Assembly: GCA_000310025.1 (NCBI GenBank) | Contig: FN648793.1 | Coordinates: 1-25,447 of the forward strand | Origin: Ectocarpus siliculosus | Taxonomy: Eukaryota > Sar > Phaeophyceae > Ectocarpales > Ectocarpaceae | Direction: 5' to 3' | Length of the DNA: 25,447 bases | Shown here: piece by piece, positions 1 to 11,600 of the stretch | Position numbering within the stretch: position 1 is the stretch's first letter | Layout of the letters: every line of letters starts with the position of its first letter | Notes under the pieces: model-generated | What the model saw: the letters and a program-made list of their open reading frames with translations, nothing else | Database searches by the model: none | What the model was told of the DNA's origin: nothing | Translations under genes and position numbers: made by a program

Positions 1-18
1 CCCGGGGGGGGGGGGGGG

Positions 19-629
19 TGTACTCATAGTCGTGCATGCCGTAGTCGTTTGACCATTGACCTCGCATCCCTACAAAGCCGGGACGGAGCACGCCGGGTTC
101 TCACCGGACCAGGCTCTCACATCACCAAGCGCGAAGCGCCGTGAGGTATTTGGAGAGTCGCATGAAGGGTGAGCTGCATCCTGCTAAGGGTGTTCGGCAT
201 CTTGTGCTTACTTCCTTGCGTACGGATGACAGCTGCGTATGACTTAATTTATTTTCTGGTGATTTCACTTCCAGAGACAGTTGTAAGCACTGTGTAACTG
301 CCTCGAGGAAGCTTGACCATTTTAACACAACGTGGTGCGATCATCCCCCGTTGCGCGGAGTGAGGGTTCTCGACCCCGCACAACATGATCTACTCGACCA
401 CCATTATGGTTACCGCCAAAAAAAAAACCAGAGGTAAAAAAAAAAAACGGTAACCTGGTTGCCGAGTTCACGAAGTGAATTGGCTTGTTTTACAACGTCG
501 TTGCCAATCGACGAAAACCCAATCCCGATGGCAAACACCGAGTGGGGGGCTTGTTTTACAACGTCGTTGCCAAGCGACGAAAACCCAAACCCCGATGGCA
601 AACACCGGGGGGCAGGAGGGGGGGAGGGG
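19..629. repeat. 0.6 kb G-edged dispersed repeat, tandem copy 1
   Basis: The copy starts at the conserved TGTACTCATAG edge right after a G-run and ends in a G-rich stretch that leads into the next copy. Layout in order: a conserved body of about 390 bp; an A-rich hairpin (409-455); a short palindrome (467-479); two 66 bp minisatellite units from 482; a G-run. The body carries no credible ORF. It holds a possible hairpin around 118-145, with CTCAC pairing GTGAG and GCGC-GAA-GCGC inside. The family was not recognised. The window begins in a G-run, so the array may continue upstream. Confidence 0.9.
482..613. repeat. 66 bp minisatellite, 2 units, inside copy 1
   Basis: Units begin GGCTTGTTTTACAACGTCG and end in CACCG plus a G-run. 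Each contains CGTCG-TTGCCAAG-CGACG and an outer TTGCCA/TGGCAA pair, so each unit can fold into a nested hairpin. Confidence 0.9.
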
Positions 630-1319
630 TGTACTCATAGTCGTGCATGCCGTAGTCGTTAGACCATTGACCTCGCATCCCTACAAAGCCGGGACGGAGC
701 ACGCCGGGTTCTCACCGGACCAGGCTCTCACATCACCAAGCGCGAAGCGCCGTGAGGTATTTGGCGAGTCGCATGAAGGGTGAGCTGCATCCTGCTAAGG
801 GTGTTCGGCATCTTGTGCTTACCTTCCTTGCGTACGGATGACAGCTACGTATGACTTAATTTATTTTCTGGTGCTTTCACTTCCAGAGACAGTTGTGAGC
901 ACTGTGTAACTGCCTCGAGGAAGCTTGACCATTTTAACACAACGTGGTGCGATCATCCCCCGTTGCGCGGAGTGAGGGTTCTCGACCCCGCACAAACATG
1001 ATCTACTCGACCACCATTATGGTTACCGCCAAAAACAAAAAAACCGAGGTAAAAAAAAAAAAAAACGGTAACCTGGTTGTCGAGTTCACGAAGTGAATTG
1101 GCTTGTTTTACAACGTCGTTGCCAAGCGACGAAAACCCAATCCCGATGGCAAACACCGAGTGGGGGGCTTGTTTTACAACGTCATTGCCAAGCGACGAAA
1201 ACCCAAACCCCGATGGCAAACACCGAGTGGGGGGCTTGTTTTACAACGTCGTTGCCAAGCGACGAAAACCCAAACCCCGATGGCAAACACCGGCGGGGGC
1301 GAGGGGGGAGGGGGGGGGG
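630..1319. repeat. 0.6 kb G-edged dispersed repeat, tandem copy 2
   Basis: Head-to-tail copy nearly identical to copy 1, differing by scattered substitutions and A-tract length. It carries three minisatellite units (from 1100, 1166 and 1233) instead of two, which explains its extra length. The A-rich hairpin arms are at 1021-1028 and 1066-1073. Confidence 0.9.
1100..1293. repeat. 66-67 bp minisatellite, 3 units, inside copy 2
   Basis: Same unit as in copy 1. Unit spacing is 66 then 67 bp, with the change falling in the terminal G-run. On the minus strand a 66 bp unit would read as 22 codons, but the 67 bp step breaks that frame, which argues against a coding repeat. Confidence 0.9.
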
Positions 1320-2000
1320 TGTACTCATAGTCGTGCATGCCGTAGTCGTTAGACCATTGACCTCGCATCCCTACAAAGCCGGGACGGAGCACGCCGGGTT
1401 CTCACCGGACCAGGCTCTCACATCACCAAGCGCGAAGCGCCGTGAGGTATTTGGCGAGTCGCATGAAGGGTGAGCTGCATCCTGCTAAGGGTGTTCGGCA
1501 TCTTGTGCTTACCTTCCTTGCGTACGGATGACAGCTACGTATGACCTAATTTATTTTCTGGTGCTTTCACTTCCAGAGACAGTTGGATGCACTGTATAAC
1601 TGCCTCGAGGATGCTTGACCATTTTAACACAACGTGGTGCGATCATCCCCCGTTGCGCGGAGTGAGGTTTCTCGACCCCGCACAACATGATCTACTCGAC
1701 CACCATTATGGTTACCGCCAAAAAAAAAAACGAGGTAAAAAAAAAAAAACGGTAACCTGGTTGCCGAGTTCACGGAGTGAATTGGCTTGTTTTACAACGT
1801 CGTTGCCAAGCGACGCAAACCCAATCCCGATGGCAAACACCGAGTGGGGGGCTTGTTTTACAACGTCATTGCCAAGCGACGAAAACCCAAACCCCGATGG
1901 CAAACACCGGGGGGGGCGGCTTGTTTTACAACGTCGTTGCCAAACGACGAAAACCCAACCCCGATGGCAAACACCGGGGGGGGGGGGAGAGGGGGGGGGG
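1320..2000. repeat. 0.6 kb G-edged dispersed repeat, tandem copy 3
   Basis: Third head-to-tail copy with three minisatellite units (from 1784, 1850 and 1918). It ends in a G-rich run, after which the sequence becomes unrelated at about 2001. Hairpin arms are at 1710-1717 and 1750-1757. Confidence 0.9.
1784..1974. repeat. 66-68 bp minisatellite, 3 units, inside copy 3
   Basis: Same unit. Spacing is 66 then 68 bp, with the difference again in the G-run. The last unit has CCAAACGACG in place of CCAAGCGACG. Confidence 0.9.
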
Positions 2001-2516
2001 CAAATCCAAAAAAAAACGCCATCAACCCTGACAACGCTTACCGCAGCGAAGGGGATAGATACATGCACGGGATGAGGAGAGCGGCGCTTCCTACGTAGCA
2101 GCTAGGAAGAAAATACGGCTTTCCTCGCGTTGCATTCGCACACCTTGAAGTCGGTAAATCACACCTTGATATCGGTAGAGATTGCCGTGTGGGGATAGTA
2201 AAGTGTACTGTACCTTGACCGCCGAAACGCTTGCCGTGACATCAGAAAACGATGGCATAACACAAGCAACTAGTAAAACTATTGCAAGGGACAGTAAGGA
2301 AATAGGAAACACGCCCGATCTCCGCCCTTTGCGCGCCAAACGAAAGCGGGCCACACCGCGCGAAGGACTACTTTTTGTTGTGAAACTTAGTCGCTGTTGT
2401 TGTCCTGAGAATCAAAACCGTGCTAGGCCCTACACGATACCTGCTCCTCCAAATGCCAGTTGAAGCCAAAACCTCGATTGTCCATATATCTAAAGTTGAA
2501 AAGTCTACACCCGCAG
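2001..2516. other. Gap between the repeat array and the first recognised exon
   Basis: No exon could be supported here. A plus-strand open stretch (2182-2463) and a minus-strand open stretch with a hydrophobic segment (2091-2354) exist. Neither starts at ATG or joins in phase to exon 1 of the downstream gene. The missing 5' exon(s) of that gene may be here or upstream of the repeat array. Confidence 0.5.
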
Positions 2517-2610
2517 GTGGAGGGGGAGGTGGTGCAGCAGCTTGGAGACTGCACCCGAAAACTGGACGCACTGGAAGAGCAAATGCAAGACAAGTCGGCC
2601 TCTACCATGG
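2517..2610 (+). CDS. Gene 1 exon 1 of those visible (coiled coil)
   Basis: Acceptor CCCGCAG, donor GTAAGT, phase 0 to 1. It reads VEGEVVQQLGDCTRKLDALE and onward, amphipathic and acidic. The frame contains no ATG, so an upstream exon is needed. Confidence 0.65.
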
Positions 2611-5600
2611 GTAAGTAGATTAGCCAGTAAAGCCGAAAGCTACGTCGTGTTGGGCAATTCTTCCGCTTGAAGCGAAACAGCAGAACAACATAGAGATCAA
2701 GGTGAACACGTTCCGGTGGTTTTGAGCTTGTTGAGACCCTGTCTTTGATGTCACCGGACTCGTCATGTCAAGCCATTGGCCGGCTGTCTATAGCATTTGC
2801 TTCGGCTCAGCTGTCTACCTTCTCATGAGCAGTTTCTAGCTTTAAATTGAAAAAACAGGTTGGGAATTTGCTGCCCTGTTGCACGTCTCAGCATCAACTT
2901 CTGTCCGGGTATCGTGCAAACATCGGCCGTGTGCCTCTCTCCGCTGTGTCGGAAATAAACAGCGCCTGGCCGTCGCAGTGTTCAGCTCCCTTTCTGCCGC
3001 CTCTCTCTCTCTCTCTTGGTCTTCGTCTTGAATCGCCATCGTAAAACAAGTCGTGGAATCGATGCAAGAGACCTTGATAGAGCAGGCCAAGGTCCAGGAG
3101 GAGAACTTCCAGTCTAGCCAAGACGAGCTCAAAGCGTCCATGGAAAAAAGCTTGGAACGGAGACTCTCCAGGTTCAACCAGGAGGTGGGTGGGTAGCTTA
3201 GGTTGAAGTATTGTGTCTGGTGCTCCCTTCGACTTCGGGCACAAGCGCGACTAGACCTTCTCAACGGCTGACAACAGCAAGGAGGCAGAAACAATCACAA
3301 CAGGACTGGTGGTTGCTTTCGTACGCCATCCTTGCGGTAGGATTCAGGGCCATGCAGTTGGCCACGGTGCGGGCGCTCCAGAACGCGATGTGGTGTGTTT
3401 CTGCCAACTGATCGACCCTTCTCACCAGCATGTGCTGCGGTTTGTCATCCTTCATTGGATCGTGTTTACCCGTTCATCTCCACCCTACTATTGTGGCTGC
3501 GTGCTTTACTGTTTCTCGTGGTCATTTTCTGCCTGCTTGGTCACCCTAGCTGCTGTTTTTCATCGCTCGTTGGAATTGTGTTCCCACAAGTTCATGTGTC
3601 CGTTGGCTCCCTTGCTAAATGTGTGTGTGCGTGTGTATTCTTTTGCGGTTTTATGATGCGTGCTCCTTTCCCAGATGGCCCTCCTGGGTACGCGCGTGGA
3701 AGAGGTGGCCACGACCGCAGCGACTTCCTCGGACAAGGTGAACGCCGTCAGTTCTTCCGCCGCGGCCCTCCACAGCCAGCTCGAAGGGATGAAGCAACAG
3801 AATGCGACCGATGTCCCGGCGTTGGATAAGAAGGTAGGCTACGACCTGCTGATCGTGCTTGCTCTGTGTTTGACGCGTGGTCTCTTCAGTGCCTAAAGGG
3901 TTTGTTTTTTAGCGTGAGGAAGGCGCCCGAGGTAGCTCACGTGTTACAGGGGAAATTGTGTTGTGCCAACTGGAAGGGATGGCACGCCTACCCCACCATA
4001 CCCCCTGGCCCTAGCCCAGGGTTTTATTGGTGACGCCGCCGATAGGCATGTCTTCCCCACCGATCGAGTGATGACAGCTCTGATGTTCCCGTCAGCCGTG
4101 TTCGTAGTACTTGTTAGGCATTTTCGAGGGGGGGGGGGGGGGGTCTCGTTTGAGTTTGACTCGCTCCCTCGGTGGCGTAAACGCTAACAACCCATCACCT
4201 ACAAACACCAGCTCGCCCCCGTCCCCTTCGCTTTTAGTAAATTATATAGTCAAAATACATGCTTATTTTTCATTGATTCTCTGGGGTGGAGCCAAACGGC
4301 TTTCTCCGACGATGATGACGGTGACGTCATCTAGACTGACAGCCAACCCCGGGCAGCAACAGAAGCAGTCGTGTATTTGTCGCAGTTTTCTCTCTGGCTT
4401 GGCTTGCCTGTCGCCAGCATGAGCAGCAGTTCGCAATTTTGATTTCCATGCTCTCTTCTTGCCGACGTTGTTTTCGATATTTTGTGTGTGCTTTCTTTTT
4501 AGATCAACAAAGAAATAACTGCAGTGCGACAGAGCGCCCGAGAATTGTCCGGGGAGGTAGACAAGCTGCAAACCTTGGTCCAAAAGAACCACACCGAGTT
4601 CGACTCCCACGTCATGTCTTCCCGGGCCTTCATCAAGATGGCCGCCGACCAACAGGCAAGCTGTTCCGGATAGTCGTAACCCACACGCCTAGTTGTAAGC
4701 CATGTATGCACCCGCGGGTAGTCCTCTTGCGCCTTCTCATCAGCAGCCTTCGGTCTACGCTGCTTCAGAGCAGTGATTCCGAGTCAAAATTCTCGAACTA
4801 CCTGATTGTAGTCTTTACTTTTGGCCGGGCCCGATGGTGGCAGTCTCAATTCATCGCAGACGGTTTCGCGAAGCGTGTCCCCCAGCTACGCGTGAACGAA
4901 TGTGTTGCAGCCATGATGTAGTTTAGAACCGTTTGATTGCATCCGAGGCTAACCTTGAATCGTGTGTTCTTTGTCGCAATTGTTGTTGCTGCTGGCGCTT
5001 CTGCTGCTGGTATCGTTGGTTGTGGTGCTGACAGGCGAGCTTGGGCAAGACCAGCACAAAACTTGTGAAGGACATCGATCATTTCAAGGCAGAGAATGGG
5101 GACAGGTGCGACCACCGTACTGCTACTGCTTGCTTGGCCTTGAAGTCAGAAGACCGACAGAGAAATTCTACCACCATAGCCCCGTTTTTCATCTTCGTGG
5201 TGCAGACCATAATCGCATGTATGGCAGGCGATTCCCGTTGCATTTTTCCATACCCTTAAGACATGAGTACATGTCGTGTACCACGGTGTCCGCCGTTCAC
5301 GGTATCCGACATGGGTACATATCGTTCACCGCGCGGTGCCCGTCGTCCACAGTATTCCACAGATTTTTCTGTGAGGTGTTTCCCGGAAGAACGAAAGTGA
5401 ACAGTTACCACTGTGCGCGCTCACTCCGAGGGGACTTGTTGCTCGGATTGTGAACATGAGCACTACGGCTTTGATCAGGGCCACATCCAACCGACCACAA
5501 TGGTATACCTGTCTGTCTCTCCTGCAACACTAACGCACAGGATGACGAGCCTTGAGAGGAGCAATGTGTCCGTTGTCACCACCATGCGGCGATTGCAAAG

Positions 5601-8600
5601 GTCGCTCGACGCTCTCGCGACAAAGGAAGGGGTGAGAGCACGAGCGAGACATGGAAAAAATCGAAAGATCTCGCCGTTTGGACGGTCGTATGCTTATACA
5701 AGTTGTTGGCAGGCGTAACGGATGGACCTATTGATTGGGTTTGTTATTTATCACGACCGAGAATATTTTAATTATGTTTTCGACCCGCACGGCCACATAT
5801 TTTACCTTCAGCCCGCCGTGTTTCGCGAGCCCTGATCCCTGCCTAAACGGGCATTCGCGGCAAAAGTTCCAACAGCTAATCGCTAGTCTGTACCCCACCA
5901 AATTCTTCACCCTCTCTTCTTCTAAACCTCTTTTCGTCATGGTGTTTCATTTTCTCCGTCATACCCCTACTTATTTGGTTCATTCTTCCACTCCGCCCCT
6001 GCTCCATCGTTGCGTTCCCTTAGCGGTGGGACCGTTTGGAGGTTCAGACCAAGCGACACGTGCAGGTGTTAGGGGGACACCTCGCAGATCTCGAAGGAGC
6101 GGCTACCTGTGCCGAGCCCTTCAGGTGACGCTCAAGAGCTTCCGGTGCTCTTTTGTGTATTCTAGCCTGCAGGGGTTAACGCGAAGAGGGATGTAGCACG
6201 TCTCTCTTTTCTTCAGTATTGGGCGACCAGGAAGTGCTTGTTGCTTCGAAACACACCGGAAGTTGAGTGAAATGGCATGCCGCGCGTTGACGCTGGCGTT
6301 TCGGGTTTTTGGTGGGCTGAGCAAGTCAGATGAGACGAACGCGTTGTCGCGATGTTGTAGAGAAATGGGATATCAATGCCGGAGACCATCGCGTCGAAGA
6401 GAAGGCTGTGAGGCATAAGCGGAAAGAGAGACAAGACCGGTGCTCGCACACCAACACCAACGTTTCCACGCACGTCAAGCAGGGGCAACGTCCTTCGCGG
6501 GTATTTGTGTACCTACCTCTGACTACCTCGCACCAACTGGCTGACCAATGAGTCGGTTAGTTGACGTGGTGACAGACGCAAGACCGTCCCCTCTGCGTGT
6601 GTGCAGATGGCGGTCAAGGACGGAAGGTTTCACGCATTTTTCCTGCCGGCAAAAGGCTCACCGTACTTCAGAGTGTTGCCGGACAGTTTAGTCGATAACC
6701 GCTGTCAATAGGCGGCTGTGAAAATGGAGCCGTGATGCGGATGACAATCCACACCATCGTCTGACGACGCCCTTGCGTCGCAATGAATTTCTGGCAACAC
6801 GATGCCGTCCTCCCGCCGTGTTTGCCCCTCTCAGTCTCGGTCCGGCGATGCAGAAGCACGTGTCGGCGGTGTCCCAGATGGTGGCCAAGATCGTCGCTAC
6901 TCGAGCCGACTACGAGGTCACACGGCAGGCAGTGAACAGAAAGAATCCGGGAGAGGACAGCGACTGGGACAGAAAAGTCGAGGAACTGAGGTATGCGTTA
7001 ATAGAACGCCTGCATGCTGTTGTCCTCTCTCGAGTCTACATTGTAGCATGCGACACGTGAGAGGCTTGGTTTCGCCGAAACCGGGCTTCAAGATGCCCGT
7101 GGTTTCATAAAGTTTTGTGGAGGGAGTGGTTCTTCATAAAAGGCGTAGCCAATGGTGACATGCCAACCCCATCGACTCAGTAACTTGTAGAGCCGAGAGA
7201 AGATGAAATGATGGTGACTGGGATGTAAGGCAACTTGCCGAGGGAAGACATGGTGAAAGGGGCGGGTTGGCCGCGCTTAGAAAAGCCTTGAGGGAAAAAG
7301 CTTCTAGGCGGTTGTGAACCTCGGGGCAGTGAAAAAATATCCACACTACAGCACCTCACCCAAGCCTGCATGCCTGTTGCTCTTGTCTAGATACACTTCG
7401 TGGTGCAGAAACTGTTTCTCAATCCTCTTCTGTACCTATCCTTGTCCCTCTGCAACCGCCTATCGCTCGATCTATAATGCGTTTGCTCTCTCTATGTGCT
7501 GCAATATTTCGCTATCAATTAATCTCTCCTTCGCTCCCCTCCCCCCTTCTCTCTTTTTCTATACTTTTTGACAAACTCTATCTCTCTGTCTCTCTAGCTG
7601 TTGGTAGTCGATCCGGCCGCTCTGATTATCTCTCTATAGCGCGATCTCCGTCCTCAATGACTGGTGCATATCCCAGGATCCGCTTCATGAACAAGTTCGT
7701 GTCGGACGTGGTGCAAGTAGCGAGCAAGCTTAGACCCCTTCCGGATAGGCCGGTGGAGGAAGTGAGGGAGACCTTCGCTACCAAGCTCGAGCTCAGCATG
7801 AAGCTCGCCATCTCTAAGTACAAGCCGATCCAGGTAACACTCGTCACCTTGATATGTGTGTGTGTGTGTTTTCGTCCTATTCATTATGGCGACAGTTCCC
7901 CCATTTTTCGTGGTGAGACGTGTACTACACCCTTCAGTGCATGTAGAGTACTACACTTTTCAGTGTATTTTTTCGTACAACTACAACCATCCAGGGTCAC
8001 ACGGGAGGGGGTAAACACCACGGCCTTTTCTCCTTTTTCTTTATTTTCGTGCCCAACGTTCCTCGTGCGGTGCGTGCTGAATATATTTTTATTGGTGCAG
8101 GGTAAAAAGCAAACAGCAACGAGCAAACTAAAAATAACAGGAACCGACACCCGGCGTGTGTAGACAGTCTGGCATCTGGCAAGAAAGGGACCTCGCACAC
8201 CATTTGACAAATGTGTACCGCTTCCATGGAAGTATAAATCAGCTTCCATGGAAGCTGTCAAAACGAAGCGTGTTACAAGAAACATCGGACTGATGTCCAA
8301 AATCTGGCCCCGGTAACTACAAAGAGTAACATTGTCAGCACTGTACAAGTTGCCTAACAGGCAGTACGTCAGGAGACTAACTTTCGGGGAGGCAAGGCAC
8401 GGGCCATAAGCAATCTTTCGCGTACGGCGATGTTGTGTGGATGGTGGGGGCGTGAGTGAGTACGGTACGCTGCAGGATGTTCTATGTTTCCAACCGTCAC
8501 CGTAGATGTAGTAGTCTACATACATTGAACGCTACTGCGCACTCCATCAGAAACGAGGTAAAACTAATAGTATCGCCAGGCCGAGATGCAACTAAACAAC

Positions 8601-11600
8601 CGCTCCAACAACCAGGCTTCTCACCTATGAAACCAAATCGGCGAGCAAAATGAAACTAAGGACCGGCCGCCACTCAGCTCTTCGCTCGTCATAGCGTTTC
8701 CATGGAGCGACCACATGCATGCATGAAACCGGGGGCGAAAAGACGTTGAGTGACCCGACTTCCCCGCCGCCTTCCCGCCGCCTCTGGCACTGCATCTTGG
8801 TTGGCCGTTCGCTCAGGCTGGCGCCACCATCCTGGGCAAGGTGCACCTGCTACCTTCTTGCATGGCCTGCGACAGGCCTTTCATCGTAAGTTGTGGAGTG
8901 CGCTTGTTTGTGGGTCCACTTGTATATTCTTCGTCGCCGCGGGTGTTGAGGGCGCTTCTTTTGTTTGTCCGCGGTACACAGCACCCGCTGCATGATGGCG
9001 GCGTGTCTGTACGGCTTCGTCTCGATGCGAATGCCTTGTCAATGGCAGAACGACAAGCCACCGGCCTTGCAGAAACGAAAATCCTTCCCCGGCCCCCTTT
9101 CTTCACCGCTGGTGCCCCCTCAACATCACGAGCTACTCCATCCCTGCCTCGTTTACCCTCCGCACCCCACCGCTCTCGTGTGTCTCCGGGCTGTTTCGTT
9201 CCCCAGGACAATCCAGGGCCCGGCGATCCGAGGTCGGTCGTGCAAGACCATCGGGGAGAGCGAGAACGTTCTAGAGAGCGTGCCTTGGAACGCGGTGGCG
9301 GGTCTCCATCGGGGGGGAGCAGGGGTCAATGGTGAGAGAGAGCAACAAACAGAGGCGGCGGGAAGAGTCTGTTCAATAGGCATGCGTCTATGTTGTTTGG
9401 GTGAAAAGGCCTTCCAACTTGAAGTTCAGCGGGAGGGGCTGGCATGAAACGGTAAACGGTAGGGAGAACAAGAGACGGAGAAAACAGGAAAAATCGTTAC
9501 CCTATCGACAACTGATGGAACTACACCGGATACACGTTTGTATGGAGGAAAGTACGGAAAGTGATCACTTGTCTCTTTCGCTCCCGAAGCCTCGAGAGAA
9601 AACGTAGAGACAGGACAGTTTTGACAGATACTATAATAAGGCGCGCAAAATGTTAGAGGCCTCACCAAATCCATGACCTACATCAAATAAATTATCCACT
9701 CCGAGGAAGAGAAATACCGTAGAGGACTGTGATTGAACAAGTGTAGAAGATTTTTCGCTTCTGCAGCACCGTAGAGGGTGGAGACGTTGTCACGTTTTTC
9801 GCGTACAGAGTGTCCTCCCATGAGTTTACAGCGTCACAGATCCTCTTACGAATATTCTGAACATTCTCGCCGTAAAAGCGTTTTTCATTTTTCTTCTCTG
9901 GGCTTTCAGGTCCAAAGGAACCGGCGGAGGCGGTTCCCCTGTGCCAGCTTATCCGTCCGCGTCGTCTTTCGCTGTAGATGATGATGGCGGGAGCGTGGCA
10001 TCAATGACCTCTCTAGCCAGCAAGGATTCGCAGGTTCGCCGGCAGCGGTGCAGCAGCCCCGCTTGTTTATTCGCCAAGGCTTCAGGGTTTGTTATGTTTC
10101 CCGTGGCAATGCGTTTCTTCGGCACGAGTGCGCCCTCCAACACTTTTTTTCTTGGTCTTGATCTTGCTGTTCTGTGCCGTTGGTAGTTGTCATGTACTTT
10201 GAGGAGTCTCAAAAACTGTTCGGGGGGAACACGACCCCTGCCCTCAGCTCTGCCAGCAGGCCGCATGTTTCCATCCGGGTTTGCGCTGCGAAGGGTCATG
10301 GTATTGTTCCGTTCGAGGTTTTGGACACATTGCAAGTTGTTCTTTGCACGTGCGATTGTCGGGCCCAGCATCTGCCCTCGTAGTGTGCTTTCACAAACCT
10401 GTGTGAACAAAGCCCGCGGCTGCAAGGTCATTTGCAACGACCCGAACCACTACGCGATTTCCGCATGCCCGCGCTCTACCCGTCGACCAAAGGTATCGGG
10501 CAGCTCAGCATCAAGATACCGCTCCAGGCAAGTCTTTTCCTTGAGTGGGTTAGCCACGTGTAGTGTAGGCATCGTTGCGCGCGACTGTGGCAGGTTTGTC
10601 ATCGGGTAGTTGTCTTAACATTTCTTCCATCGTTTGAGTGCATCATCGCAGGTGCTACGGCTGTGACACGGCCACTATTTAGCTTCCTGCAAAAGCGCTA
10701 GCCCGATCTCAAGCATCCGCCTCACCGACGCGGGCTTCTCAATTGAACGCGGTCCACACGCGCCCGGAAAATATTTTTATTTCTGTCGCATGTCCTCGAA
10801 ACTTGGACCAGAAGATAGTGCCGTTGGGGAAGAATGACGGAGATCGACGAGACAGCAGTATTGCGAATAATGGTGTTCATATAGTATCTTCAATATCTGT
10901 GCGGTTGACGCCTAACCGGCCGAGAAATCCCGGATGAAGCAGTATCAAACCCTGATGCCACAACAAAACTCAACTATCCGATGCCCCAGAACAGACCGAA
11001 GTGATGTGAAACAGTGAGTTCCGCTGCTGCGAACGAGGATGCCGTTGGGCCCACGCTCATGCAGCGGCAGCACTCTTCGATGTTGCCCATACCTCCGTAC
11101 ACCTGGCCCACAACGTACGGCACTAGGAAGACCAATAAGGCGGCGCTCGCCTGTACTTGTGGTGATACTGTATGTCCATATGCATTCCATGAACAGAGTA
11201 CAGATACTTCACAAGGCGACCGTCGCTCATTAGTGGCACGACAATAGCGAGCACAACTGCCTGAGCGCAAAACAAGTATCGACCATCGCTCCTGCTCTAG
11301 CTTGCCCGGCCCCGCCTAAGCTCCAACTGCAGCCCCAGGCTAGCCGCTTACAGACCATCACCCAACAACCCAACTGAGCCGTAGCCCATTCTTCCTCACG
11401 GATGACACTATTTCGATTACGGCAACGACAAGGACAACGATAACGATAACGATAACGATAACCAACAGGAACGGCGGGGGCAGAGATCGCTCCCCTCACA
11501 AGTACGTCATGCGATCCGGCTTCAAGATGCGCCAGTCCGCTAGCGAGGGGGGAGGCTTGGTGGCACACCCGAGAGCGGCCGGGGGAGGGGAAGAAAGCCT

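Noticed and set aside
19-120. tRNA-derived SINE with A and B boxes in the repeat body
   Set aside because: A GGTTC-type motif exists near 91, but it matches the B-box consensus poorly and no convincing A-box or poly-A tail is present.
482-560. Resemblance of GTTTTACAACGTCGT to the start of lacZ alpha, suggesting vector contamination
   Set aside because: The match is about 15 bp and ends there. The motif is part of a diverged natural repeat found in all copies with no other vector sequence.
482-613. CRISPR-like regular repeats
   Set aside because: Units are directly adjacent 66-69 bp minisatellite copies with no unique spacers, in a eukaryotic context.
1712-2068. Minus-strand ORF with a 22-residue repeat (FSSLGNDVVKQA type)
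   Set aside because: Unit spacing of 67-69 bp in several copies breaks the frame, and the rest of the ORF is homopolymer-encoded Pro and Phe runs.
2091-2354. Minus-strand ORF with a signal-peptide-like hydrophobic segment
   Set aside because: It begins with GTG, not ATG, and no splice partner was seen.
6605-6710. Possible gene 1 exon reading MAVKDGRFHAFFLPAKGSPY
   Set aside because: Its phase does not fit the phase-2 junction between exons 7 and 8, which already join each other exactly.
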